Positions 56,095 through 63,116 of a stretch of 64,000 nt of DNA are shown here, piece after piece (positions within the stretch are counted from its first letter, which is position 1; each line of letters opens with the position of its first letter). The DNA comes from a bacterium D16-76 (GTDB lineage: Bacteria; Bacillota; Clostridia; Oscillospirales; Acutalibacteraceae): assembly GCA_009917445.1 (NCBI GenBank), contig QZEE01000010.1:1-64000 (forward strand). The letters run 5' to 3'. The notes under the pieces are model-generated. The model did no database searches. It saw nothing but the letters and a program-made list of their open reading frames with translations, and had not been told where the DNA came from. A program made the translations under genes and the position numbers.

Positions 56095-56826
56095 TCACAA
56101 ATCCTTCATCTGTTCGTAGACATCAATGTCATTCTCAGAATCGCACTCCAACCAAAGCCAGCTTGTAGGGATGGCTTGGACAGGGTATCCCCGCCCCACC
56201 AGCTCTTGCAGCAGGGTGGTCATGTCCAGCTTGCCTACCGGTTTTGCCAGGGGCTCCTGGACGGTCTTCTCCACCCAGCCCCAGCTTTCCGGGGTAAAGC
56301 GCAGCAACCCCATAAACTGGCCCTGGATGTCCTCCCGTGTGCTGGGCTTCTTCCCAATCTCCACCAGCCGCCCGCCGCTGTCGGTGCGGAAGGTTTCCAA
56401 ATCCTCCAAAGGGTTTTCCATGCGCGTTTCCCACAGCTCCCAAAAGCCTGTGTACGATGTAATAGCCAGCGGCGCGTCACAGTCCGCCAGCGCGCGGATA
56501 GCCAGGGGGGAAAAGACGATATCCGAATAACAGACGATGCAGGGCTCCTGTTTCAGCCATTCTTTTGCCATAGTCAGGGAGTAGAACATGTTGGTCTGTT
56601 CCCAGACCTCATTGTGGAAATAGGCCACCTCAGGCACCGTAAACATCCCGTTTTTATAGCCAGTCACAATGCCGACCTCTTTTTTAGCGATCCCCGCCTG
56701 CCCCAATGCTTCCAGGCAGCGGTCCAACAGTGTGCGGCCCTTTAGCATACACATGCACTTGGGCCGGTCTTTTGTGCGTTCCCCCAGGCGGCTGCCCCGC
56801 CCGGCGGCCAAAATAATCACTTTCAC
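56095..56826 (-). CDS. Nucleotidyltransferase, candidate CTP:phosphoglutamine cytidylyltransferase (243 aa)
   Basis: NTP-transferase fold, LicC/Cj1416 type. The N-terminal nucleotide loop is 'VIILAAGRGSRLGERTKDRPK'; later 'VTGYKNGMF', 'YFHNEVWEQTNMFYSL', 'IVCYSDIVFS' and the C-terminal 'TSWLWLECDSENDI' follow the choline-phosphate-cytidylyltransferase pattern. GTG 56826 is chosen because GGGAGG precedes it and it forms a GTGA overlap with the amidotransferase stop; the long upstream extension in this frame lies in that gene. In Campylobacter, Cj1416 joins CTP and phosphoglutamine to make CDP-L-glutamine. A sugar or choline nucleotidyltransferase is the alternative. Confidence 0.85.
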   Translation of the reverse strand: MKVIILAAGRGSRLGERTKDRPKCMCMLKGRTLLDRCLEALGQAGIAKKEVGIVTGYKNGMFTVPEVAYFHNEVWEQTNMFYSLTMAKEWLKQEPCIVCYSDIVFSPLAIRALADCDAPLAITSYTGFWELWETRMENPLEDLETFRTDSGGRLVEIGKKPSTREDIQGQFMGLLRFTPESWGWVEKTVQEPLAKPVGKLDMTTLLQELVGRGYPVQAIPTSWLWLECDSENDIDVYEQMKDL

Positions 56827-57407
56827 AGCTTCAACGCCTCCCGTATCCATTGGATGTCCCGTTCCCGCAAGGGGCAGTACCGCTCCGGGTGCCACATGAT
56901 CCCCCGCACCCAGGGGTATTCCTGGTGCGCAACAGACTCTAAAACCCCGTCCCCGCTCCAGGCTAAAGGGGTAAGCGGCGGGCGGCACTCCAAGGCCCCC
57001 CAGCCGTGGAAGCTGTTGACCTTGTCCCCATTGGAGAGCAGGTGTTCCACCCGCACATGGCCCTCCACCCGCACCAGCGGCGTACCAAAGGTATGCAAAA
57101 GCATCTGCATGCCCCGGCAAACGCCCAGCAGGGGGACGCGGTTTTCCAGGGCAAATTGGATCAAAACCCCCTCGGCGTCGTCGCGCTCAGGGGCCTCCCC
57201 CAAATCGTTGCCGCCTGTAAGGATTATGCCGTCCGGCGGCATTTCATCTAGCATAGAGCGCACAGTCCCTGAGCGGTTGGGCAAAATCAGCGGCACAAAG
57301 CCGCAGGCCTCCGCCAGCACCGCCCACTCCTGGGACAGCGCGTCCCGGCGCTCGCCGATATTTTCTATAGTTTCTACCCGCTGGGTAAGCGCAACCTTTT
57401 TGCTCAT
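56823..57407 (-). CDS. Class I glutamine amidotransferase-like hydrolase, candidate gamma-glutamyl-CDP-amidate hydrolase (194 aa)
   Basis: Peptidase C26 / gamma-glutamyl-GABA-hydrolase relative. The triad is Cys97 ('LLGVCRGMQMLL'), His173 and Glu175 ('IMWHPERYCP'); 'DGIILTGGNDLGE' forms the oxyanion part. It is short and lacks a synthetase partner, as for Cj1417, which cuts CDP-L-glutamine to cytidine diphosphoramidate and glutamate. ATG 57407 overlaps the upstream stop (ATGA), and its own stop overlaps the next start (GTGA), so three genes are translationally coupled. Confidence 0.9.
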   Translation of the reverse strand: MSKKVALTQRVETIENIGERRDALSQEWAVLAEACGFVPLILPNRSGTVRSMLDEMPPDGIILTGGNDLGEAPERDDAEGVLIQFALENRVPLLGVCRGMQMLLHTFGTPLVRVEGHVRVEHLLSNGDKVNSFHGWGALECRPPLTPLAWSGDGVLESVAHQEYPWVRGIMWHPERYCPLRERDIQWIREALKL

Positions 57408-59698
57408 AATACCATCACCGTCCGGTTCCGGCCGTTTATTTCCAGCCGTTTTGCCGCCGCGTACCGGGCAAACTGCTTTTCCCCAACGCCTATCACAGCC
57501 GGCAGCCCGAACTCTGCCGCGCGGATAGCCATATGGGAATTGGCCCCGCCGTAAGCGGTAATAAACCCGGCGATTTTGTGGGAAAAGATCCAGTCATACC
57601 CCGGGTCGGCGCCGCGTATCAGCACAATCTTCCCTTCCAGCGGGCTGTCTGAGGGAAGCGGGACCGTTTCGGCGCGGCAGCTGTTTTGGGTGATAAAATT
57701 AGGGCTGCCGTCCAACAGGAAAAAGCTGTAGATCTGCCGCTCGTCCCACAGCAGCGGCGGCAGGGTGATGCCGCCCGCCACCTGTTCCAAGGCCTTGCCG
57801 TCCTGGATAGACGCCCGCAGCACCTGCCCCAGGTCGGCAGTGCTGGAATACGCCTCGGTCACCCGCTGGATGGTCACATAGGACATTTCCTCCCGGTTGA
57901 GGCCATAGGGCTCACCCAGCTGGGCCAGCAGCTCCAGCGCGTCGGACAGCGTGTGCGTAAACACAAATTTCCCATATTCCCGGCCCTCAATAGCCTGCTG
58001 GATGAAACGGAAAAGGGACAGTACATCCGCTGAAAGCCGGTGTTCCTCCAGCATGTGCTGAAGCCTCTCCAGCTGTTCCAGCGAAAGTTTAAAGGCCCCT
58101 TCCTCCTGATGGCTTGCGCCGCCCTGGGTAAAGTCGAAATAGCGTTCCTGCCCCTGGTCGTAGCGGGGCGAGCAGATGTCGTAGGTGCCGGGCCGCAAAT
58201 GGCCGTACCGGCCTAAAAAGTCCGCGGGCGGTATGTCGTGGAAATCCCGGGCGATATTTTTGCCCACGGTAGATAACCCGCCCATGTACTGGGCCCGTTC
58301 CTCTTCTGTCAGGACCCCCGTGGCCACCATAGAGCGCAAAAGCTCTACCGCAATAAACCCGGCCCGGGCCAGCCCCGCAAAAGGCAGGGTGCCGTAGCGC
58401 TTGCAATACTCTAAAAGCCAGTAGACCTTGTCCGCCGTTTCCAGCCGGCTTTCCATGATTTCCCGGTGCTTCTGCTGCAAAACCCTTATCTTCTCCGCGT
58501 CCCTGCGCCACAGCCCGTCTTCACAGATGATGTGGTTAGTCAAGCCCCGCAAAGCATCTATCAGGCATGCCCGCTCCTCCTCAGTAAACCCCGCCTGGCC
58601 CAAGACCTTCACACGTTCCCGCAGGTCAAAGGTATAGCAGGTAAAAGCAATCTCAAACTCCACCTTGTCGTGGAACTGCGGGTTTTCCCGCAGGCGGGCC
58701 AAATAATATTCCGCCAGCTTTTCCGCCAAAGGCTCCGGCAGGGTCTTGGGCAAAAAGGAGTTAAAGCTCACCCGGGCGTCGATGTAGGGCAGGCCCTGGA
58801 AATCTACCATAAGGGGGAAGGAGCGCAGGTTGCGGTAGCCGTAATTGTCCCGCTGGTAGGCCCACACGCCGTTGGTGATGATCTCCTTGTACAAGCTCAG
58901 CGCCAGGGCCCGGGGCCGTATGCCGATCATCTCCGCCGGGTTCCAGTCCGGCATGACGCCATAGATGGTAGTCCCGCCGCACAAATCCGGGTGGGGCTGC
59001 ATGGCGCTGCGCAGCTTTTTCTGAATCTGCCCCAGCTCCCGGGCCTGCTGCCCGCCGTCTTTCAGGGGGCAGCGCAGGACAAGGGGCCGGGCTTGCAGCA
59101 GGTATAATTCCCCTTGGGAAATAGCAAACTCAATATCCAGCAAGGGGGTGCCAAAAACCCCCTCCAGCTCCTGGCACAAGGCAATGACGCGGTCTAAAGG
59201 CTCTGGGGCCGGGTAGGGGGACTTCTTGAAATGGTAAAAAGTCTCCAAATGCTCCCCGGTGCCGTCGGTCACCGAGCTGGTAGAGCCGGTAGAAGCGTCG
59301 TAATTTAAAATGTAATAATGGCCGCCGGTGTTGGGGTCCGCGGTAAAGGCCACGCCGCACAGCTCGACCTGGGCCAAAAAGGGCTGGATGAAAACCTGGT
59401 TTTCCGGGTCCGGGCCCATGGCTTCCACAACCCGCCTTACCGCCCGCCGCACTTCCTCTTCCCCGCACACATCGGGTATGGAGAGGAACTTGCCCGCGTT
59501 AGAGCTTTCCGCGGTGTCCTCGTTTTTCGCGCTGCTGCGCACAATAAGCCGCCGCCCCAGCAGCCCGCCCTCTTCTAGAAGCGGGATGCACTGCCCGGCG
59601 TCCTTTGCCGTAAAGCAGACCTGCGGCAGCACCTTCGCGCTGGCCAGCCGCCCGGCCAGCCCGCGCAGGGTGTCCGCTTTGCTTTTGAATGTTTGCAT
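57404..59698 (-). CDS. PEP-synthase-like enzyme, candidate L-glutamine kinase (764 aa)
   Basis: N-terminal ATP-grasp of the PEP/pyruvate phosphodikinase type: 'LIVRSSAKNEDTAESSNAGK' (Arg54), 'GGHYYILNYD', 'LLDIEFAISQGELYLLQARP' (187-205). A ~450-residue middle of unknown fold follows. The C-terminal phosphohistidine swivel domain is complete, with 'YGGANSHMAIRAAEFGLPAV' (catalytic His722). There is no PEP/pyruvate TIM barrel, so it is not PEP synthase itself. This layout and length match Campylobacter Cj1418, which phosphorylates the amide nitrogen of glutamine. ATG 59698 lies four bases after the methyltransferase stop. Confidence 0.88.
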   Translation of the reverse strand: MQTFKSKADTLRGLAGRLASAKVLPQVCFTAKDAGQCIPLLEEGGLLGRRLIVRSSAKNEDTAESSNAGKFLSIPDVCGEEEVRRAVRRVVEAMGPDPENQVFIQPFLAQVELCGVAFTADPNTGGHYYILNYDASTGSTSSVTDGTGEHLETFYHFKKSPYPAPEPLDRVIALCQELEGVFGTPLLDIEFAISQGELYLLQARPLVLRCPLKDGGQQARELGQIQKKLRSAMQPHPDLCGGTTIYGVMPDWNPAEMIGIRPRALALSLYKEIITNGVWAYQRDNYGYRNLRSFPLMVDFQGLPYIDARVSFNSFLPKTLPEPLAEKLAEYYLARLRENPQFHDKVEFEIAFTCYTFDLRERVKVLGQAGFTEEERACLIDALRGLTNHIICEDGLWRRDAEKIRVLQQKHREIMESRLETADKVYWLLEYCKRYGTLPFAGLARAGFIAVELLRSMVATGVLTEEERAQYMGGLSTVGKNIARDFHDIPPADFLGRYGHLRPGTYDICSPRYDQGQERYFDFTQGGASHQEEGAFKLSLEQLERLQHMLEEHRLSADVLSLFRFIQQAIEGREYGKFVFTHTLSDALELLAQLGEPYGLNREEMSYVTIQRVTEAYSSTADLGQVLRASIQDGKALEQVAGGITLPPLLWDERQIYSFFLLDGSPNFITQNSCRAETVPLPSDSPLEGKIVLIRGADPGYDWIFSHKIAGFITAYGGANSHMAIRAAEFGLPAVIGVGEKQFARYAAAKRLEINGRNRTVMVL

Positions 59699-59702
59699 AG
59701 GG

Positions 59703-60476
59703 TCACCGCTTTGTAGAACGCACCGTGAACGCACGGGACAAGTAGGGGACTACGACATGCTCCATGCCCTGGATTTTCCCCTCAATCATGTTCAAGACCT
59801 GCTCGAATAATTCGTCCCCGGCCTGCGCATGGATGTCGTTAACCGACCGCCAGGCGCCCATGTACCGCTCAGGGGTCATGACAGCCTCGTGGGGGCCCTC
59901 TACCAAGAACAGGTCCTCAAAAAAGCGTGTAGACAGCAGCTTGCTTTCCATGTCCTGCATATTGGCCCGGGAGCCCGAGGACACCCGCTTCAAATGCGGC
60001 ACCATTTCTTGGATCGAGTGCTCGATATCCATGTGGAACGGGCTGCTTTCCAGGTTCCGGGGGTTCCAAATCGCGGTAAAAAAGCCGCCCGGGCGTAGCA
60101 CGCGGTGGAATTCTTCCAACGCCACCGGCGCGTCTGCCCAATGGAAGGAAGAGCCCATCAGCACCCAGTCCACGCAGTTGTCCGGCAGGTTTGTCACTTC
60201 CGCCAGCCCCTTCGACCACACAAATGTGTCCTTGCCCTCAAAAAGCTTTATGCCTTCCGCACGCATAGCGTCATTGGGCTCCACAGCATACCCCCGCAGC
60301 CCAAGGCCCTCTAAATCCTGGGTGAGCTTGCCGGTACCAGCACCCACGTCCGCTACCTTCTCAATGGGGCCGTTCATGGATTCAATATACCCCTTCAGTA
60401 CACGGAGTACTGTCTCCGAATAGCCGACCCGGTTCACATATTCTTTTGCGAGCTTTGTAAAATCGCCTAATTGCAT
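59703..60476 (-). CDS. Class I SAM-dependent methyltransferase, candidate phosphoramidate O-methyltransferase (257 aa)
   Basis: Motif I is 'VADVGAGTGKLTQDL' (41-55); the acidic end of strand 2 is 'AVEPNDAM'; motif post-I 'VLMGSSFHWAD', then 'EFHRVLRPGGFFTAIW'. It looks like a small-molecule enzyme of the UbiE/type-11 group. In the Campylobacter pathway two methyltransferase genes, Cj1419 and Cj1420, are needed for the methyl group; only one is here. ATG 60476 is one base from the kinase stop, so it is within the operon. Confidence 0.88.
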   Translation of the reverse strand: MQLGDFTKLAKEYVNRVGYSETVLRVLKGYIESMNGPIEKVADVGAGTGKLTQDLEGLGLRGYAVEPNDAMRAEGIKLFEGKDTFVWSKGLAEVTNLPDNCVDWVLMGSSFHWADAPVALEEFHRVLRPGGFFTAIWNPRNLESSPFHMDIEHSIQEMVPHLKRVSSGSRANMQDMESKLLSTRFFEDLFLVEGPHEAVMTPERYMGAWRSVNDIHAQAGDELFEQVLNMIEGKIQGMEHVVVPYLSRAFTVRSTKR

Positions 60477-60477
60477 A

Positions 60478-60978
60478 TTAATGCTTCCTCACTTTCCATA
60501 AAATATCCACTTGTTCTTCCGGTGTTTTGCTGCCGTCGTTCTCCAAAACCAAATCCGGGCATTTGGGTTCTTCCACTTGGAAATGCACCCCCGCCACATC
60601 CGCTTCCCCCGTGCTGTACAGGCCCTTCTGATCCCGGCGGCGCAGGGTGCCCATAGACACCTTCACATACACCTCAAAATAGCCGGGAATATTCTCCCGG
60701 TTCCATTGCCGCACACGGTCAAACATAGAAATGGTGCAGCAAACCACCGTAAAGCCCTGCTTTGCCAATAATGCGCATAGCCGGGCGTTGCGCATAGCGC
60801 TTTTGCGGCGGTCCGATTCGCTGAACCCCAAATCGTCGCCAAAAACCTGCCGCAGCTCGTCGCCGTCTAAAAAGACAGCTGCCTCCCCAGCCTCCCGCAA
60901 TTTTTCATACCACAGCCGCCCTATGGTGGTTTTGCCCGCCCCAGACAAGCCGGTAAGCCAATATACTTTTCCCTCCAT
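60478..60978 (-). CDS. CysC-like P-loop kinase, candidate CDP-amidate 3'-kinase (166 aa)
   Basis: Resembles adenylyl-sulfate kinase: P-loop GLSGAGKTT (10-18), 'FLDGDELRQVFGDDLGFSESD', 'RRRDQKGLYSTGEADVAGVH'. It carries 'VVCCTISMFDRVRQWNR' where true APS kinases have the I-S-P-Y region, a variant seen in polysaccharide-cluster homologues such as Cj1415, which phosphorylates cytidine diphosphoramidate at the 3' OH. No sulfate adenylyltransferase is in the window. ATG 60978 follows GAGGG; a TTG at 60984 is also possible. It starts 10 bases after the upstream stop. Confidence 0.88.
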   Translation of the reverse strand: MEGKVYWLTGLSGAGKTTIGRLWYEKLREAGEAAVFLDGDELRQVFGDDLGFSESDRRKSAMRNARLCALLAKQGFTVVCCTISMFDRVRQWNRENIPGYFEVYVKVSMGTLRRRDQKGLYSTGEADVAGVHFQVEEPKCPDLVLENDGSKTPEEQVDILWKVRKH

Positions 60979-60988
60979 AGCCAAGCCC

Positions 60989-62998
60989 TCAGTGGTATAG
61001 CGGCTGCTCTAAAAGCGCCGGGTCCAATTTCAGCAGCGGCATCATGTGCAGCTCCTGGGCGTGGTTGTTGATGAAGTGCAGGCCCCGCAGAAGGGTCTTG
61101 CCGGTTTTCAGGCGGTTTTCACGGTTGAGCTCCATAAGCCTTTCCGAAAGGATTTTCTGGACATCCTCCTCAGGGATATCCGAAAGGTCGATCCCCTCCG
61201 GCACTTCCAGCTTAGCCTTGACCTTTTTGGCGCTGGCCTCAATATAGTGGTCGATTGTGTCAAAATGGTTGCACAGCTCCTCTACCCGCGCTTCGTCAAC
61301 AGGCTGGCCGTCATAATACTGAAAGTCATAGCCATAGGCCTCATAGGTATCCCGCATAAAATATTCCATAAAGTAGCGCTCGCTGTCGCCCAAGAAATCC
61401 GGGTAAGTCTCATAAACAGCCCGGGGGTCAAAGCCTCTGGCGTCGCCCTTTAGGGACTCAGGGTCACGCTCGCCAAACATAGAGCAATAGGTCAGGCTTT
61501 CGGTGTAGGGCAGGTCTAAAAATTCCGCCAAAGCGGTAAAAGTAGCCTTGGGGTTCAGCTTCCCATCCTCAAACCGGGCCAGGACGCTGTCCTGGAACAG
61601 CCGGTCCTGCCAGTCGATCAGGTAGCTGCGGTTGAGCACACGTGAATTTACATCATCCCCGATGAGCTTCTGTTCCTCTTCCTCTGGGTCCTCCCAGCTT
61701 GCCAGGGCGTTTTTCCACATATACCGCACACAGGCGGCGCTGCTGGTAGTAGGGCGGCGGAAAGGCGCTACGGATTTGATATATTTGAAATTCTTGAAAA
61801 TGGGGGAATTCCGGATCTTCTCATACTCCCGGGAGTAGAGAATGGTCAGATTCTGCTTGGGGTCCACCAGGATCTGGTAACCGATATATCCGAAGTGGGG
61901 GGAGAGCAGCAGCGCGGGCACGATCCGGGACGCGGGGTCTGTCGCCATGGTGCAGCGCTCGTCCCCCAGATACCCAGCTACCAGAATGTCTTTATCGGTC
62001 TGGTCTTTTAACAGATACAGTTCCCTCTGGATCCGGTTCACGGTTTCGGTAGATTTGGCAATCTGTGCCGTGCTATGGACCTTTTTCACGTTCTCTTTCC
62101 AAGTGTTAAGCCCTTCTTCCACCTTATCAAACATCTGGGCGGGAGCCGAAAGGATATTGGGATGCCCATCCAAAATCTCCGCAAAGAAGTTGATACAGTT
62201 GTGGGACTGAAGCTGGGACAGCCAAATCATACGCGTAACCTCCCGGATGCCCACAGGCTTTACCGGGTACTGGCTGTAGTCCATGCCAAAACGCTCTTTA
62301 AAATCAATGGGGTACTGGGCAACCTCATCGCCGATCAAAAAGACGATCTTCTCCTCTTCCAGCAGGGGCCGCACATTTAAGCACTGAAGGTAAGAGCAAA
62401 AGGCCCCCCAGTCCGTATAGTGGAGGTATAGGTGGTTTTCGCGGCCCACATAGTCGCTGCGGCGCACGTTGTCCCGCAGGTATTCCAGCTCGTACTGGGA
62501 GTACACGTCTGCCGCCAGGATGGGCTTTTCCAAATCTTTAAAAAAGTTGCGGCTGATGACAGGCCGCTTGATATCCGTAAACTCCCCGAATTCCCGCCGG
62601 CTGGGGAAGAAGGGGATGTAGCTGTCGTCACTGTAAGGGTAAAACTGGATGGGCAGCTCCTCAAAGGGCAAAAAGTCTTTGCGGAACAAATAGGGGTAGC
62701 GTTTCAGCAGCTTTACGTTGCGTTCGTAACGGTTTTTCAGCTGTTTGACGTTGGGCTCGTAAAAAGCCCCGGTCAGCAGGGCCAGGGTCTCTTCTTGGTA
62801 GAGGCCGCGGCGGTACAGGTTTAAAAAGCAGGTATACGGAACCTGGTAGCTGCCACCGGCCTGCAGGATGTAGACGGCAGCTTCCAGTTCCTCCTGGGGG
62901 GCCAGCCCCCCTTCGTGGACAGCCAGGGTGTAAGCCTGCAGGGCATCATCCGCCTGGCCCAGCTCCGCCATGCGGCGGGCGATCTCCATTGCTTGCAT
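60989..62998 (-). CDS. Large sulfotransferase-like protein, candidate (methyl-)phosphoramidate transferase (669 aa)
   Basis: No named function known to me. Residues 1-50 look like a TPR-type helical pair ('ARRMAELGQADDALQAYTLA'). Residues ~90-250 form an unknown domain with 'HLYLHYTDWGAFCSYLQCL' and 'EEEKIVFLIGDE', a pattern I associate with flagellar-glycosylation proteins. From ~265 the chain looks like a sulfotransferase with a degenerate phosphate loop: 'NFFAEILDGHPNIL' (LL..HP.I), a central Arg/Trp region, and 'NPKATFTALAEFLDLPYTES' near 485 (the family's 'tl..FLgl' end). It is first in the operon after flagellin. ATG 62998 follows AAAGGAA. Confidence 0.75.
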   Translation of the reverse strand: MQAMEIARRMAELGQADDALQAYTLAVHEGGLAPQEELEAAVYILQAGGSYQVPYTCFLNLYRRGLYQEETLALLTGAFYEPNVKQLKNRYERNVKLLKRYPYLFRKDFLPFEELPIQFYPYSDDSYIPFFPSRREFGEFTDIKRPVISRNFFKDLEKPILAADVYSQYELEYLRDNVRRSDYVGRENHLYLHYTDWGAFCSYLQCLNVRPLLEEEKIVFLIGDEVAQYPIDFKERFGMDYSQYPVKPVGIREVTRMIWLSQLQSHNCINFFAEILDGHPNILSAPAQMFDKVEEGLNTWKENVKKVHSTAQIAKSTETVNRIQRELYLLKDQTDKDILVAGYLGDERCTMATDPASRIVPALLLSPHFGYIGYQILVDPKQNLTILYSREYEKIRNSPIFKNFKYIKSVAPFRRPTTSSAACVRYMWKNALASWEDPEEEEQKLIGDDVNSRVLNRSYLIDWQDRLFQDSVLARFEDGKLNPKATFTALAEFLDLPYTESLTYCSMFGERDPESLKGDARGFDPRAVYETYPDFLGDSERYFMEYFMRDTYEAYGYDFQYYDGQPVDEARVEELCNHFDTIDHYIEASAKKVKAKLEVPEGIDLSDIPEEDVQKILSERLMELNRENRLKTGKTLLRGLHFINNHAQELHMMPLLKLDPALLEQPLYH

Positions 62999-63037
62999 AA
63001 AAACGGTTCCTTTCGTGTTTTTCCCAGGGGCCGCACC

Positions 63038-63071
63038 AAAAAAAGCGGGACGGGCAAATCGCCCGCCCCGC
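63038..63071 (-). terminator. Terminator of the flagellin gene
   Basis: On the reverse strand GCGGGGCGGGC (63071-63061) pairs with GCCCGTCCCGC (63055-63045, one G-U) and TTTTTTT follows (63044-63038). I see no strong promoter between it and the next gene (62998), so the modification operon may depend on read-through. Confidence 0.88.
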
Positions 63072-63116
63072 CGTGTACAGCTTGGTGCCGGATTAAGAAC
63101 AACTGTGCTATAGGGA

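Noticed and set aside
57404-59698. Phosphoenolpyruvate synthase or pyruvate phosphate dikinase
   Set aside because: The ATP-grasp and swivel domains are present, but the C-terminal PEP/pyruvate barrel is absent: the swivel His domain is at the very end.
60478-60978. Sulfate assimilation role for the CysC-like kinase
   Set aside because: No sulfate adenylyltransferase, PAPS reductase or sulfite reductase gene is nearby, and the other operon members fit a different pathway better. It cannot be fully excluded without the whole genome.
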